A DNA stretch of 64,000 bases from Desulfarculales bacterium UBA696 (GTDB lineage: Bacteria; Desulfobacterota; Syntrophobacteria; Syntrophobacterales; Syntrophobacteraceae), in the NCBI GenBank assembly GCA_002298995.1, contig DBMO01000012.1:1-64000 (forward strand), written 5' to 3'. Below the pieces are notes generated by a model. It made no database searches. It was not told the origin of the DNA and saw only the letters and a program-made list of their open reading frames with translations. Position 1 is the stretch's first letter, and the number at the start of each line of letters is the position of its first letter. The translations under genes and the position numbers were made by a program. Positions 32,842-42,340 of this stretch are shown piece by piece.

Positions 32842-34491
32842 ATGGATAAACTCCTGCTCATAGTGCCGCCATATCTGACGTTCGATAACTATGTAAATCC
32901 CGCTTTCAATGAGCGAACGGTGGTGAAGAAGTCAGGCAACTATGGGAGTCTGGTTACCGATATGCCAATCGGATTGCTCTCTTTGAGCGCGTACGTAAAA
33001 CATCATGCTCGCGTAGACGTAAAGCTCATCGATTTCAACATCGTCCTCAATAAACTGGATACATTTGATTACAATTCCTTTTCTGATTTTTTCAGCGATT
33101 TTCTTTCGGCAGATGAGTGGATCGAATACCAGCCGACTATAATCGGCATATCGACCCTGTTTACTACCTCTTATTACAATATGTTGGACCTCTCAAATGC
33201 GGCACGAGAACTTTTCCCCAATGCATTGATAATCGCCGGGGGCGGCATTCCCACGAATATGTACACTGAAATATTCAGAGACAGTGCCTCCTTTGATGCC
33301 CTTTGCTACGGAGAGGGAGAAAAGCCTCTATCGGGACTCCTGGGTTCGGCTGACAGGGAAGGATTTCTGAAAGCTCACCCGTCATGGATTACTAGAGAAA
33401 AAGTTGAGAGTGGAGAATCTTTCAAGCATGATTTCGTGCAAAACCTGGATGAAATTCCCTTCTATGACTACGCTCTCCTGAATCCGTCCGAATACCAGAT
33501 AAGTCCCACTATGAAGAATTTACCCTCGCTTGGTGAAAAGAAACACCTTTTCCATTTTGCCACATCGAGAGGCTGCGTACACCACTGCTGCTATTGCGCA
33601 TCCCATACGGTTCACGGAAGAAAGATGCGCTACCATGGCGCGGGTCGCGTGAGAGAGGATCTAAGGCGGCTCCGTGATGAATTTGGAGCCGAGACCATAG
33701 GGTTTCAAGACGACAATTTCATGGCGGATAGATCCAGGGCCTTCAACATCATCAATATTGCAAAAGATCTGAAGATTACATTTTTCTTCCAGAGCGGGTT
33801 GGCTTTATACGCCCTGGACAGGGAAATGCTCGAGAATATCAAGAGCGCCGGGATAAATGAACTGGTCTTGCCGGTGGAATCGGGGAGTAACAGGGTTTTA
33901 AACGAAATAATGCATAAACCGATAAACCTCTCCATAGCCAAACGTGTAATCGACGATTGCCGGGAACTTGGAATAGATACGGATGCCCAGCTCCTGATAG
34001 GCCTTCCAGGAGAGACCAAATCGGACATCGAAGACGCTCGTGCATTTCTAAAAACCCTGAACGCATCATGGATTCGGATCTATGTCGCGACTCCTCTCGT
34101 GGGCAGCGAGATGTTCGATACTTGCGTCAAGAATAATTACCTGCAAGGCAGCCACATTGGCTGTGACTTCAAAAAGGCAGTCGTTAACACCGAACATTTT
34201 ACGGCCGACTACATCGAAGAAAAAGCCTACTTTTTGAACCTGGAACTCAATTTCGTCCTAAACAGCGATTTCAGATTGGGTAATTACGATAAGGCATTGA
34301 AGGGATTCGAGAATGCCATCCGGGTAAAGGATGACCATGCATTCGCCTTTTACTTCGCCGCCAGGTGCTGCCGGATGCTAGACCTTGAGGATAAATATCT
34401 CGCATACAAAGCAAGATACCGGGAGATCGTTGAAGATTCGGAATTTTGGAAAGGTTATGCAAACCAGTTCCAACTTGGCGCACTGGAATAG
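32842..34491 (+). CDS. B12-binding radical SAM protein 1, with C-terminal TPR-like tail
   Basis: A 549-residue class-B-like radical SAM enzyme. The N-terminal 160 residues are a cobalamin-binding Rossmann domain (IIAGGGIPTNMY, ALCYGEGEKPL), the 4Fe-4S motif is C245-x3-C249-x2-C252 (RGCVHHCCYC), and the last 80 residues look like a tetratricopeptide pair (GNYDKALKGFENAIRVKDDHAF). Such enzymes methylate unactivated carbon or rearrange substrates using methylcobalamin. It is the first of seven radical SAM genes in the operon and lacks the Rossmann 'GAG' module of the later ones. ATG 32842 follows an AGGA site. Confidence 0.88.
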   Translation: MDKLLLIVPPYLTFDNYVNPAFNERTVVKKSGNYGSLVTDMPIGLLSLSAYVKHHARVDVKLIDFNIVLNKLDTFDYNSFSDFFSDFLSADEWIEYQPTIIGISTLFTTSYYNMLDLSNAARELFPNALIIAGGGIPTNMYTEIFRDSASFDALCYGEGEKPLSGLLGSADREGFLKAHPSWITREKVESGESFKHDFVQNLDEIPFYDYALLNPSEYQISPTMKNLPSLGEKKHLFHFATSRGCVHHCCYCASHTVHGRKMRYHGAGRVREDLRRLRDEFGAETIGFQDDNFMADRSRAFNIINIAKDLKITFFFQSGLALYALDREMLENIKSAGINELVLPVESGSNRVLNEIMHKPINLSIAKRVIDDCRELGIDTDAQLLIGLPGETKSDIEDARAFLKTLNASWIRIYVATPLVGSEMFDTCVKNNYLQGSHIGCDFKKAVVNTEHFTADYIEEKAYFLNLELNFVLNSDFRLGNYDKALKGFENAIRVKDDHAFAFYFAARCCRMLDLEDKYLAYKARYREIVEDSEFWKGYANQFQLGALE

Positions 34492-34494
34492 TCA

Positions 34495-35028
34495 GTGGGC
34501 AACATTGCAGGAGCAAGGAACCAATTGAACATCGAAGCTTCCGTCGCAAACCTTGTCGAGGCGGTCCCAAATCCCTCGCTGGGCTTGCCCGACAGCATAT
34601 TCTATTACATCAGCCGGACGACTCCCCTTGTGAATGTCGATCTGCTGATAAAAGACGAGAATGGACGGACTCTGCTTGCATGGAGAGACGACATTTACGC
34701 CGGGAAGGGCTGGCATGTACCCGGCGGGATCGTACGGTTCAAAGAGCGGCTGGAAACAAGGATCCAAAAAGTGGCCGAAACCGAAATTGGGACACCCGTC
34801 AAGTTTGACCCCGCCCCTGTCGCGCTAAACGAGATCATCCTCGATGACCGCGAAATCCGGGGCCATTTCATCTCGATTCTGTACAGGTGCTTTCTTCCCG
34901 GAAAATTTCGGCCAAAAAACCAGGGGCTCTCTTTCGAAGATGCCGGATACCTCGCCTGGCATGATAGCTGCCCGGCGAACCTGCTCGATGTTCAGGAACT
35001 GTACAGGGAATATATATCGCCGAAATAA
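34495..35028 (+). CDS. NUDIX hydrolase, GDP-mannose-hydrolase-like
   Basis: A 177-residue NUDIX protein. The Nudix region is GGIVRFKERLETRIQKVAETEIG, with the relaxed box (no REUxEE) typical of GDP-mannose mannosyl hydrolases, preceded by WHVPGG. It may hydrolyse an NDP-sugar or activate/recycle sugar phosphate in the pathway. The start is either GTG 34495, 3 nt after the previous stop, or TTG 34525, which has the better AAGGA site. Confidence 0.85.
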   Translation: MGNIAGARNQLNIEASVANLVEAVPNPSLGLPDSIFYYISRTTPLVNVDLLIKDENGRTLLAWRDDIYAGKGWHVPGGIVRFKERLETRIQKVAETEIGTPVKFDPAPVALNEIILDDREIRGHFISILYRCFLPGKFRPKNQGLSFEDAGYLAWHDSCPANLLDVQELYREYISPK

Positions 35029-35110
35029 CGAAATAAAATGATCCGCCCTTATCGCAATCCGCGGGGCGTCCGAGAAGAACTCTACTTCCTTCCAGGGGGT
35101 ACTAAAGATC

Positions 35111-36199
35111 ATGCAGACAGTTAATTCGCAGGACGAACAATGCAAGCGCGGCATTCTCCAGAAGGAAAAGCCATACGTTTACGAAAAAGTAATGAAATTC
35201 GACGAGAAAATCCGGCGCGGCGAGAGCATCGCCATCATTCAGCTCCAATATAACTATGCATGCAACATGACCTGCCGGCATTGTTCGATAAAGGCCCTTC
35301 AGGACCAAAAAAACGGGACCCGGCGCAAAATGACGCCAGATGCGGTGCGGGAGCTTGCCCGCCAGGCGGATGAGCTTGGGCTTGCCCGCTTCGAGATAAA
35401 CGGCGGGGAGCCTTTCGTAAATGAAGACTACGATGAAATTGTAAAGGCGATCGACCCGCAAAAGTTCTACATCAACAGCGTAACAAACGGCTGGCTGCTG
35501 AACGATAAGCGCGCAAAGCACCTCAAAGAACTCGGTGTGGACCGGATCCAGGTCAGTGTCGATAACCTCAATCCCGAGGAACACGACCACTTTCGCCGCC
35601 GGAAAGGCGCGCACGCCAGGGCCCTCCAGGCGGTGGAAGCCTCGCGCAAAGCCGGACTGGCGGTTTTTGTGAGCACGGTGGTTACAAAACAGCGGCTCTA
35701 TTCCGCTGAATTCATGGAATTTATCAAGTATTTCAACGGCAGGGACATCGGCGTTTTTCTCACCTTTGCCAAGCCGGTCGGCGCCTGGCAGGGCCAGTAT
35801 GACATGCTGGTAAACGATGAAGACCTTGCTTACGTGCGGCAACTGGAAACCCAACATAAAGTATTCAGCCACCTGACCGCGGCCTACGGACTAAACCTGG
35901 GATGCACGTCTGTCAAGTCGATGGTGTGCGTTACCCAGTACGGGGATGTGATGCCCTGCCAGTACATTTTCATATCCCTTGGGAACATCTTCGAGCAGCC
36001 TTTGAAGGAAATTATTCAAAACGGCTTGAGCATCAAGTGGTTTGGCGAGCATATTAACAACTGTCCCATAGCTCACGACAGGAACTTTATCGATAACTAC
36101 ATCGCCGCTCGCGTCTACGACAAGAAACTGCCTGTTCCGTACACTGAGGTATTTACGGAAGAAGACAGGACGAAGACCCCTTTTAATTTGTCGTTATAG
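35111..36199 (+). CDS. Radical SAM/SPASM-like protein 1
   Basis: A 362-residue radical SAM protein: cluster motif C51-x3-C55-x2-C58 (CNMTCRHC), SAM-contact GGEPF, VTNGWLL and VSVDNLNP. The C-terminal cysteines (GCTSVKSMVCVTQYGDVMPCQ and NNCPIAH) look like a SPASM or twitch domain holding an auxiliary cluster. The substrate is unknown; SPASM enzymes act on peptides and on sugars or aminoglycosides (e.g. dehydrogenation, epimerisation), and here a sugar substrate fits the context. Confidence 0.88.
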   Translation: MQTVNSQDEQCKRGILQKEKPYVYEKVMKFDEKIRRGESIAIIQLQYNYACNMTCRHCSIKALQDQKNGTRRKMTPDAVRELARQADELGLARFEINGGEPFVNEDYDEIVKAIDPQKFYINSVTNGWLLNDKRAKHLKELGVDRIQVSVDNLNPEEHDHFRRRKGAHARALQAVEASRKAGLAVFVSTVVTKQRLYSAEFMEFIKYFNGRDIGVFLTFAKPVGAWQGQYDMLVNDEDLAYVRQLETQHKVFSHLTAAYGLNLGCTSVKSMVCVTQYGDVMPCQYIFISLGNIFEQPLKEIIQNGLSIKWFGEHINNCPIAHDRNFIDNYIAARVYDKKLPVPYTEVFTEEDRTKTPFNLSL

Positions 36200-36226
36200 C
36201 TTTAACACCAGAGGAATGCTGAACGC

Positions 36227-37243
36227 ATGAAAGCAAAAATAGTCTCCGGCAATGCTCCTGGTGGGGCAAGGACCCGCCTCGCGGATGTCCTGCCGCTCAG
36301 GACACCTTTTGTTGTGCAGATATTTCCAATCTACGCCTGCAATTTCACGTGCGAGTACTGCTTTCATGCCGTTCCGGTAAAAGAGCGCGGGTTCGTTTCC
36401 GACTGGCCGGTGATGAAATTGGATCTCTACAAGAAGTGCATCGACGAGCTGGCGCAATTTGGAGACCAATTGAAGGTGCTGCGCTTTGTCGGAATGGGCG
36501 AGCCCCTCCTGCACAAAAACATTGCGGAAATGATCCAATACGCCGTCCAAACCAAAGTCGCCCTGCGGATCGAACTGCTCACCAACGGCTCCCTTCTCAC
36601 AAACCGGATGGCGGATGCCCTCATTGCCGCGGGGCTTTCCCGCATGGTTATATCCCTGCAGGGTCTATCGAGTGAAAAGTACCGCCGGATAAGCAAGGTG
36701 GATATCGATTTCGAAAAATTCGTCTCCAATATCGAATACTTTTACAATCACAAGACCGACACGCACGTCTACATCAAGATAGTTGATTACGCCCTCGATG
36801 AAAAAGATACGGAACAAAAATTCTACGACACCTTTGGCGATATCTGTGATTCAATCGCGGTCGAAACAGCCGTGCCTATCATGCCGGGCGTTGATTACGA
36901 AAAGGTTTTGAACAACCCCGGCGGAAGCAAGACACAATTCGGCCTGCCCGTTGCGCCCATCCAGGTTTGCCCGCAACCCTTCTTTACCATGCAAATAAAT
37001 CCCGACGGGAAGATAGTGCCTTGCTACCAGATCACGTATCCGGGGATCATGGGCGACGCCAACCATCAGACGATGCGGGAAATCTGGGATGGAGAAGGCT
37101 ACCGCCGCTTTCGGCTGGCCATGCTGGACGGCCGGGACACGGTTTGCGACGTATGCTCGGAGTGTAATTTCATCAAATACCGGCTGTTTCCGGAAGACGA
37201 TCTACAGGATGCGGCACAACGTCTGAAAGGCGTATATCAATGA
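36227..37243 (+). CDS. Radical SAM/SPASM protein 2
   Basis: A 338-residue radical SAM enzyme. The 4Fe-4S motif is C38-x3-C42-x2-C45 (CNFTCEYCF), then GMGEPLL and LLTNGSLL. The C-terminal SPASM domain shows the classic INPDGKIVPCYQ...MREIWDGE...CDVCSEC pattern for two auxiliary clusters. It starts 28 nt after the preceding radical SAM gene and its stop overlaps the next start. As a pair, the two could act successively on one sugar or on a protein-bound substrate. Confidence 0.92.
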   Translation: MKAKIVSGNAPGGARTRLADVLPLRTPFVVQIFPIYACNFTCEYCFHAVPVKERGFVSDWPVMKLDLYKKCIDELAQFGDQLKVLRFVGMGEPLLHKNIAEMIQYAVQTKVALRIELLTNGSLLTNRMADALIAAGLSRMVISLQGLSSEKYRRISKVDIDFEKFVSNIEYFYNHKTDTHVYIKIVDYALDEKDTEQKFYDTFGDICDSIAVETAVPIMPGVDYEKVLNNPGGSKTQFGLPVAPIQVCPQPFFTMQINPDGKIVPCYQITYPGIMGDANHQTMREIWDGEGYRRFRLAMLDGRDTVCDVCSECNFIKYRLFPEDDLQDAAQRLKGVYQ

Positions 37244-38184
37244 ACATTGCGATCATGGGCGCCACTTCGCATATAGCCAAGGGGCTGGTAGACAGGTTCC
37301 TAAACGGCCGCGAAGATCATTTGTATCTCTTTGTGAGGTCCGCCGAGAAAATCGAGTCATTCCTTGACTCGGCGGGCAGGCGCGGGAGCGGCAACTACTC
37401 GGTTTGCGCCGATTACCGCGAGTTCCCGTCCTGTTCCTACGATGCAATCATAAATTGTGTCGGAGTGGAAACGCGCAACAAGGATAACTGTGATTTCACC
37501 AGATACTTTACAGTTACCGAGACCTTCGACAACCTGGCTATCGGCTACCTCAAGGAGATAAACCCTTCCGCGCTCTACATAAGCTTTAGCAGCGGGGCGG
37601 TCTACGGGAAGGGATTTTCCAATCCGGCTGGCGAATCTTCCGAAAACCGGGTCCTGGTAAATGGTGTCGTTCCCGAAGACTTCTACGGGATAGTCAGGAT
37701 AAATGCCGAGGCCAAACATCGGGCGCACCAGGACTTAAGAATTGTCGACCTGCGAATTTTTTCCTATTTCAGCAGATACATAAATCTCGCCGACGGCTAT
37801 TTAATAACCGACGTCATGCAGGCAATCCTGCAAGACAAAACGCTTATTACCGACAGCGCCAACATCGTTCGCGACTACCTGCACCCACAAGATCTCTTCT
37901 CGGTGATCCTAATGTGCATCCAGGCGGGCAAAATAAACCAGGCAATTGACGTCAGCAGTTCCCGCCCGGCGTCAAAGCAGGAAATCCTTGATTATTTCGC
38001 CTCGGAATACGGCCTGAAGTACCAAAAGCGAGACTTCTCGGAAAACCGTAGCGCCACCGGTGCAAAAAACAATTACTACTCGACCTGCGACCGGGCATCC
38101 CATCTGGGCTACATACCCCGGTTCAGTTCCATGGACACAATCAGGGAAGAGGCCGGCTCTATTTTGTCTCGAAAACTGAATTAA
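37240..38184 (+). CDS. NAD(P)-dependent sugar epimerase/reductase (SDR)
   Basis: A 314-residue extended-SDR protein starting with IAIMGATSHIAKGLVDRFL, so the Rossmann glycine motif is the GATSHIA variant instead of GATGxxG. The central SFSSGAVYGKGFSNP segment and FYGIVRINAEAKHR supply the Ser and Tyr-type site (Y-x-x-V-R-I-N, with no canonical YxxxK, so catalysis is uncertain), then RDYLHPQDLFSVIL. It may be a reductase or epimerase for the branched sugar (a YerF-like role is possible but unproven). Confidence 0.75.
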   Translation: MNIAIMGATSHIAKGLVDRFLNGREDHLYLFVRSAEKIESFLDSAGRRGSGNYSVCADYREFPSCSYDAIINCVGVETRNKDNCDFTRYFTVTETFDNLAIGYLKEINPSALYISFSSGAVYGKGFSNPAGESSENRVLVNGVVPEDFYGIVRINAEAKHRAHQDLRIVDLRIFSYFSRYINLADGYLITDVMQAILQDKTLITDSANIVRDYLHPQDLFSVILMCIQAGKINQAIDVSSSRPASKQEILDYFASEYGLKYQKRDFSENRSATGAKNNYYSTCDRASHLGYIPRFSSMDTIREEAGSILSRKLN

Positions 38185-38204
38185 TAACGGGAGCAGCAGA
38201 GCAA

Positions 38205-39713
38205 ATGAATACCGATCCGACGCCAAACGACCCGACCGATCCGCTGATCAGCATCCTCATCTACAACTACGACAGGCGCTACCTTAGGCAATGCCTGGAG
38301 AGCATCTTCAATCAGAATACACTCGGAAATTTTGAGGTCATCCTGATTGACGACGCCACAAATGACGGCTCGTGGGAAATAGCGTTGGAATTCCAAAGCA
38401 GATTTCCCAAAAGGATGACGGTCAATCGCAACAGAAAAGTTCTGGGCCCCAACCTTAATGAGTTCTACATAGTGACGATGGCTAAAGGCAGGTACGGAGC
38501 ATACCTCAGAGATGACCAGGCATTTTTGCCCGAATATGTTAGGAGCTGTGTCCGGGCTATGATTTCGAACCCGTACGCTACATTTAGCAGGGTCGTCCGG
38601 CTCCCCGAAAAACATGTACCCGCGCCCAATGTACCGAACAAGCCGCTCGTCAGCATACTCTGCTACAACTACAACTACGGCCGCTTTCTTCGGCAATGCC
38701 TAGAATCCGTCTTTGCTCAGACGTATGAGAATATCGAGTTATGCTTTTCCGACAACGCTTCAACGGATAATTCCTGGGAAATTGCGCTCGAATTCGCACG
38801 AAAATACCCGGATAGAATGTATGTCACCCGCAACCGGAAAAATTTCGGACCGGATGCGAACTTCGCCAACTGCCGAAGAAACATGCAGGGCGAGTATTTC
38901 GTCAACTTCTGCTCCGACGATGCCTTGGAGCCCGAGTTTGTAGAGCGCTGCGTCAACGCCTTGGAAGCCCATCCCAATGCGGGTCTGGCCCTCGTGAACC
39001 GGGCGGTCATTGATGAGAACGGCCGGCGTACCGAAGAACCTCCATTCTACAACCAATCCTGCATCATTTCCGGAGAAGAGCAGGCGGCGGTTTACATGAT
39101 GGCCGGCGTCAATCCGAGCGTCTCGCAGATCATGTACCGCAACAGCATCGTCGAAGGCAGGACCGCCACGGGCGCCCTTGTTTCCAGGTACTACGGGACC
39201 CGCATTCTCGATTTTAATATCAGCGTCGATTTCGATGTCGCCTACATAAAAGAACCTTTGCTTCTGCACCGCATTCATTCGCAAAGCGACACCAACCAGG
39301 CGGACGCAAACCTGATGCCCGTTATCGGATTGTACGTGTTGAATCATCAGTTCGCCGATCTTGCATCCATCCGAAATCTGAAAAAAGTTATCGACCGCCT
39401 TCCTCTCTCGATAGATAAGCTGGCACGCCTGGCCGTGCGCTACAGCCTGCGTTCATTGATCGCAAAGGATGAGCAGTCGGCCATGAGGTATTTCCACCTG
39501 GCACTTGCCATGAGCCCCGGGGTTTCCGACGAACCCGCATGGAAACAGCTCCAGGAATACTGGGCGGCGGATGTGAAACGCAAGGAGAGCATACTCGAGG
39601 AGTTATGGAGTTCGGATAACCTGGCGGCGCGGACCATCTCTTACGATCCCCCGCCGGGAAGCGTACCCATATCGCCTGACGGCAAAGCAATTCCTCTGGC
39701 AAAAGCCAGCTAA
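38205..39713 (+). CDS. Tandem family-2 glycosyltransferase
   Basis: A 502-residue protein with two GT2 (GT-A fold) units. The first (residues about 8-130) opens with LISILIYNYDRRYLRQCLESIF and ends with YLRDDQAFLPEYV; the second (about 145-350) opens with LVSILCYNYNYGRFLRQCLESVF, has the DxD-like CSDDALEPEFVERC and a full acceptor part. The two share blocks such as SWEIALEF and RNRK.FGP, so the first copy is a duplication that has lost the acceptor-binding half. The C-terminal 130 residues are helical. It probably transfers a sugar of the new pathway to a carrier or chain. Confidence 0.88.
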   Translation: MNTDPTPNDPTDPLISILIYNYDRRYLRQCLESIFNQNTLGNFEVILIDDATNDGSWEIALEFQSRFPKRMTVNRNRKVLGPNLNEFYIVTMAKGRYGAYLRDDQAFLPEYVRSCVRAMISNPYATFSRVVRLPEKHVPAPNVPNKPLVSILCYNYNYGRFLRQCLESVFAQTYENIELCFSDNASTDNSWEIALEFARKYPDRMYVTRNRKNFGPDANFANCRRNMQGEYFVNFCSDDALEPEFVERCVNALEAHPNAGLALVNRAVIDENGRRTEEPPFYNQSCIISGEEQAAVYMMAGVNPSVSQIMYRNSIVEGRTATGALVSRYYGTRILDFNISVDFDVAYIKEPLLLHRIHSQSDTNQADANLMPVIGLYVLNHQFADLASIRNLKKVIDRLPLSIDKLARLAVRYSLRSLIAKDEQSAMRYFHLALAMSPGVSDEPAWKQLQEYWAADVKRKESILEELWSSDNLAARTISYDPPPGSVPISPDGKAIPLAKAS

Positions 39714-39732
39714 TCCGAAATTGGATCGGTTT

Positions 39733-40851
39733 ATGAACAGCAGGAAAATACTCGACGACGCGCAAAATGCGGGCTTTTTCGGACTGGGTGTCCAGTTTCA
39801 CGATTGTTATCGCCAACTGGTTCTATCACTCGGACGTGAGCCGGATTTTGTGTGCGACAACGCCCCGGATAAATGGGGCAAGGAGTTTTTCGGCAAAAGG
39901 TGCATCTCTCCAGCCGAACTGAGCGCGCTTGGCGAGAATACCGCTGTTGTCATAACGGTAAGAAAATACGAAGACATATCCCGCCAGCTTCGAGAGATGG
40001 GATTGCGAAATGTATTCACCGCCTGCTTCGACCGGGGCTATGACATTATCGATAGCATCAGGGCGCTAGAATTCGAAGGAATGGCCGAGAAGCCGGAAAT
40101 ATTCGAAAGCCCGGTGCGGGGAAAATGGACTCTCGTCACGGGAGCTTCCCGCGGCATCGGCCGCCGGATTGCCATCGAGATGGCAAAGCTTGGCTCCAAT
40201 ATCATCGCGCACAGCCGCACCATCGATAATACCAAAAAATTGGTTGATGAATGCTCCGCCCTGGGTGTGCAGGCAAAGTCCATCGCAGCAGAACTCGGCA
40301 ATACGGATGAGTTGGAGCGGATGCTGGATGATCTTGAAAACCGCTTTCCGCCAATTGATATCGTCTTCAACAATGCGGGGATATCGCTTGCCTGCGGCCC
40401 CGATCCCTGGCGCATATCCGCCGAGGATTACCTGACCCATTATAGCGTCAACGCCGTTGCGCCGATCCGCATCTGCTACCGCCTTATCCCCCGGATGATA
40501 AAGCGCGGATTCGGGCGGGTAATAAACATTTCCAGCACCATCCAGAAAAGGCCCGCCGAGATGGCATACGCCTGCAGCAAGGCGGCCCTCGGCAAATTCG
40601 TCGTTGACCTGGCGCCCAGCCTGCAAGAAACCGGGGTGATGATCTCTCTCGTTTGTCCCGGATATGTGCGCTCCGATATGGGTGGCCCCAGTGCCCCCCA
40701 TGGCGTCGAAACCGTGGTTCCTGGGGCCCTTCTTGGCGCACTGCTGGATTGTGACGTCAACGGACGCTGGTTCATTGCCCAGGATTACGCGGGACTCAGC
40801 CTGCCGCAAGCTGTTGCAAAGGCAAAATTCTATTATGGCCTGGAGGAGTAG
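39733..40851 (+). CDS. Rossmann 'GAG-like' module fused to a classical SDR
   Basis: About 372 residues in two parts. The first 110 residues are a small Rossmann-like unit (FFGLGVQFHDCYRQL...CDNAPDKWGKEFFGK...VVITVRKYEDISRQLREMG) that recurs in the neighbouring radical SAM and FkbM proteins. The rest is a short-chain dehydrogenase: VTGASRGIGRRIAIEM, FNNAGIS, the catalytic NISST and YACSK (Tyr-x3-Lys). It probably reduces or oxidises a ketosugar. The TTG at 39721 is possible, but ATG 39733 is preferred. Confidence 0.8.
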   Translation: MNSRKILDDAQNAGFFGLGVQFHDCYRQLVLSLGREPDFVCDNAPDKWGKEFFGKRCISPAELSALGENTAVVITVRKYEDISRQLREMGLRNVFTACFDRGYDIIDSIRALEFEGMAEKPEIFESPVRGKWTLVTGASRGIGRRIAIEMAKLGSNIIAHSRTIDNTKKLVDECSALGVQAKSIAAELGNTDELERMLDDLENRFPPIDIVFNNAGISLACGPDPWRISAEDYLTHYSVNAVAPIRICYRLIPRMIKRGFGRVINISSTIQKRPAEMAYACSKAALGKFVVDLAPSLQETGVMISLVCPGYVRSDMGGPSAPHGVETVVPGALLGALLDCDVNGRWFIAQDYAGLSLPQAVAKAKFYYGLEE

Positions 40852-40853
40852 CA

Positions 40854-42302
40854 GTGCCCATTGATCCCTTCCGACCCGATGATGTCGTAAAGACCTGCCG
40901 CAAGCTGGAAAGCGGGCTTAATTTGGCCGTACAGGGCCTTCGAGCCTGCACGCGGGGCGCGATGATGCCGCCGCTTTTCTGCAGCCCGGAAGACATCAAA
41001 AATGGCATTGTCACTAAAGAATTCATCATCGAGAAAAGGAAAGAATATATCCGGATGCTCAACGATGAATCCAGCCATATCGACTGCAAGAGCTGTCTCA
41101 TGGTTGAGCATAAACGCTACGGAGACATAGATTTTTCGCGCCTCGGGCATGTCGATCTACAGCATTACAGCTTCTGCAATCTGCGGTGCGCCTATTGCGC
41201 CTACACCCGCGATGCAATGCACTTCTCGGTCCAGTACGACGCCCTGGCTGTTTTGCGGCTCTTTTCGCCCGATGACGTCGAATGGAATGCCCACGTCGAT
41301 TTTGCCGGCGGCGAGCCGACCCTGCTCGATAACCTTGAGGAACACCTTGAGTTTTTTCGCACACGCCGTATCCGCGTCTTGATGTTTACCAATGCAGTCC
41401 TCTATAGTCCGGCGATCTATGACGGCCTTGCGGACGGATCGATCTACTGGGTGGTTACATCGCTTGATGCCGGCACTCCATCGACGTTCAAGGCGCTGCG
41501 GGGCAGGGACCGCTACCTTCAGGTAATCGAGAATCTGAGCCGCTATGCAGTTGCGGGGAGCAAGGGCAAGGGCATGCTTGCGGTCAAGTACATCTTCTGT
41601 GAGTCCAACTGCGGCGATGATGATATAGCCGGTTTCGCCTACGCCATGCTGGCGCTTCGTCCCCAGAAAGTGTGGCTCACCTTCGATTTCGCCCCCATGT
41701 ATATGCGCCAATCGGGCTACGACTACTCAAGGCAAATCGAGGCTTATGCCAAGCTCTACCTCCTTCTCAAGAAGCATGGAATCGAAGCCTTCCACTACTA
41801 CAAGGAGGCTATTGCAACGGTCAGCCGGGAAGGAAGGGATATCATGGACCGCCTCCTTTCATCCATAGAGGAGCGAAGCTCGACAACACCTCTTGACATA
41901 CCCGACCTCATTTTCAGGGACTTCAGAAACGGCGAGCCTCCGGAGAGAATCGAGCCGGAACGGTTTTCGATAAACCCTTTGAAGCTTACCACAAATAACG
42001 GCTCATCCGAGAAATGGTCCCTCAAAGGCAAACGCGTTCTGTTGGCGCCCGCATGCCCTATGACACAGCAGCTCCTCTCGGACCCGGAAATTCAGAGCGC
42101 GGACTGGATCGGTTTTATCGACCGAAACCCAATCCAGCAAGGAAAACAAATCGAGGGGAAAACCATCTACAGCTATGAAGCAATTTCCTCGATGAAACCG
42201 GACGTAATTTTAGCCGCTCCACCGGAAAAGCATCGACTGGACATACTGGATGCGATTGCGCGCAATGCACCGGCCGGCACACGGATCGCCGAATTCGGGT
42301 AG
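40854..42302 (+). CDS. Radical SAM protein 3 with C-terminal Rossmann module
   Basis: A 482-residue radical SAM protein starting at GTG after a GGAGGAG site, 2 nt after the SDR stop. The cluster motif is C108-x3-C112-x2-C115 (CNLRCAYC), followed by FAGGEPTLL, which supports radical SAM membership. An extra cysteine pair CKSCL lies upstream. The last 90 residues repeat the shared Rossmann module (GKRVLLAPACPMTQQL...GFIDRNPIQQGKQIEGKTIYSYEAI). There is no B12 domain, so it is not a cobalamin-dependent methylase. Confidence 0.86.
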   Translation: MPIDPFRPDDVVKTCRKLESGLNLAVQGLRACTRGAMMPPLFCSPEDIKNGIVTKEFIIEKRKEYIRMLNDESSHIDCKSCLMVEHKRYGDIDFSRLGHVDLQHYSFCNLRCAYCAYTRDAMHFSVQYDALAVLRLFSPDDVEWNAHVDFAGGEPTLLDNLEEHLEFFRTRRIRVLMFTNAVLYSPAIYDGLADGSIYWVVTSLDAGTPSTFKALRGRDRYLQVIENLSRYAVAGSKGKGMLAVKYIFCESNCGDDDIAGFAYAMLALRPQKVWLTFDFAPMYMRQSGYDYSRQIEAYAKLYLLLKKHGIEAFHYYKEAIATVSREGRDIMDRLLSSIEERSSTTPLDIPDLIFRDFRNGEPPERIEPERFSINPLKLTTNNGSSEKWSLKGKRVLLAPACPMTQQLLSDPEIQSADWIGFIDRNPIQQGKQIEGKTIYSYEAISSMKPDVILAAPPEKHRLDILDAIARNAPAGTRIAEFG

Positions 42303-42340
42303 AATCATCCAACGGCCATGCCGGCAAAGAAGGAAGATTT

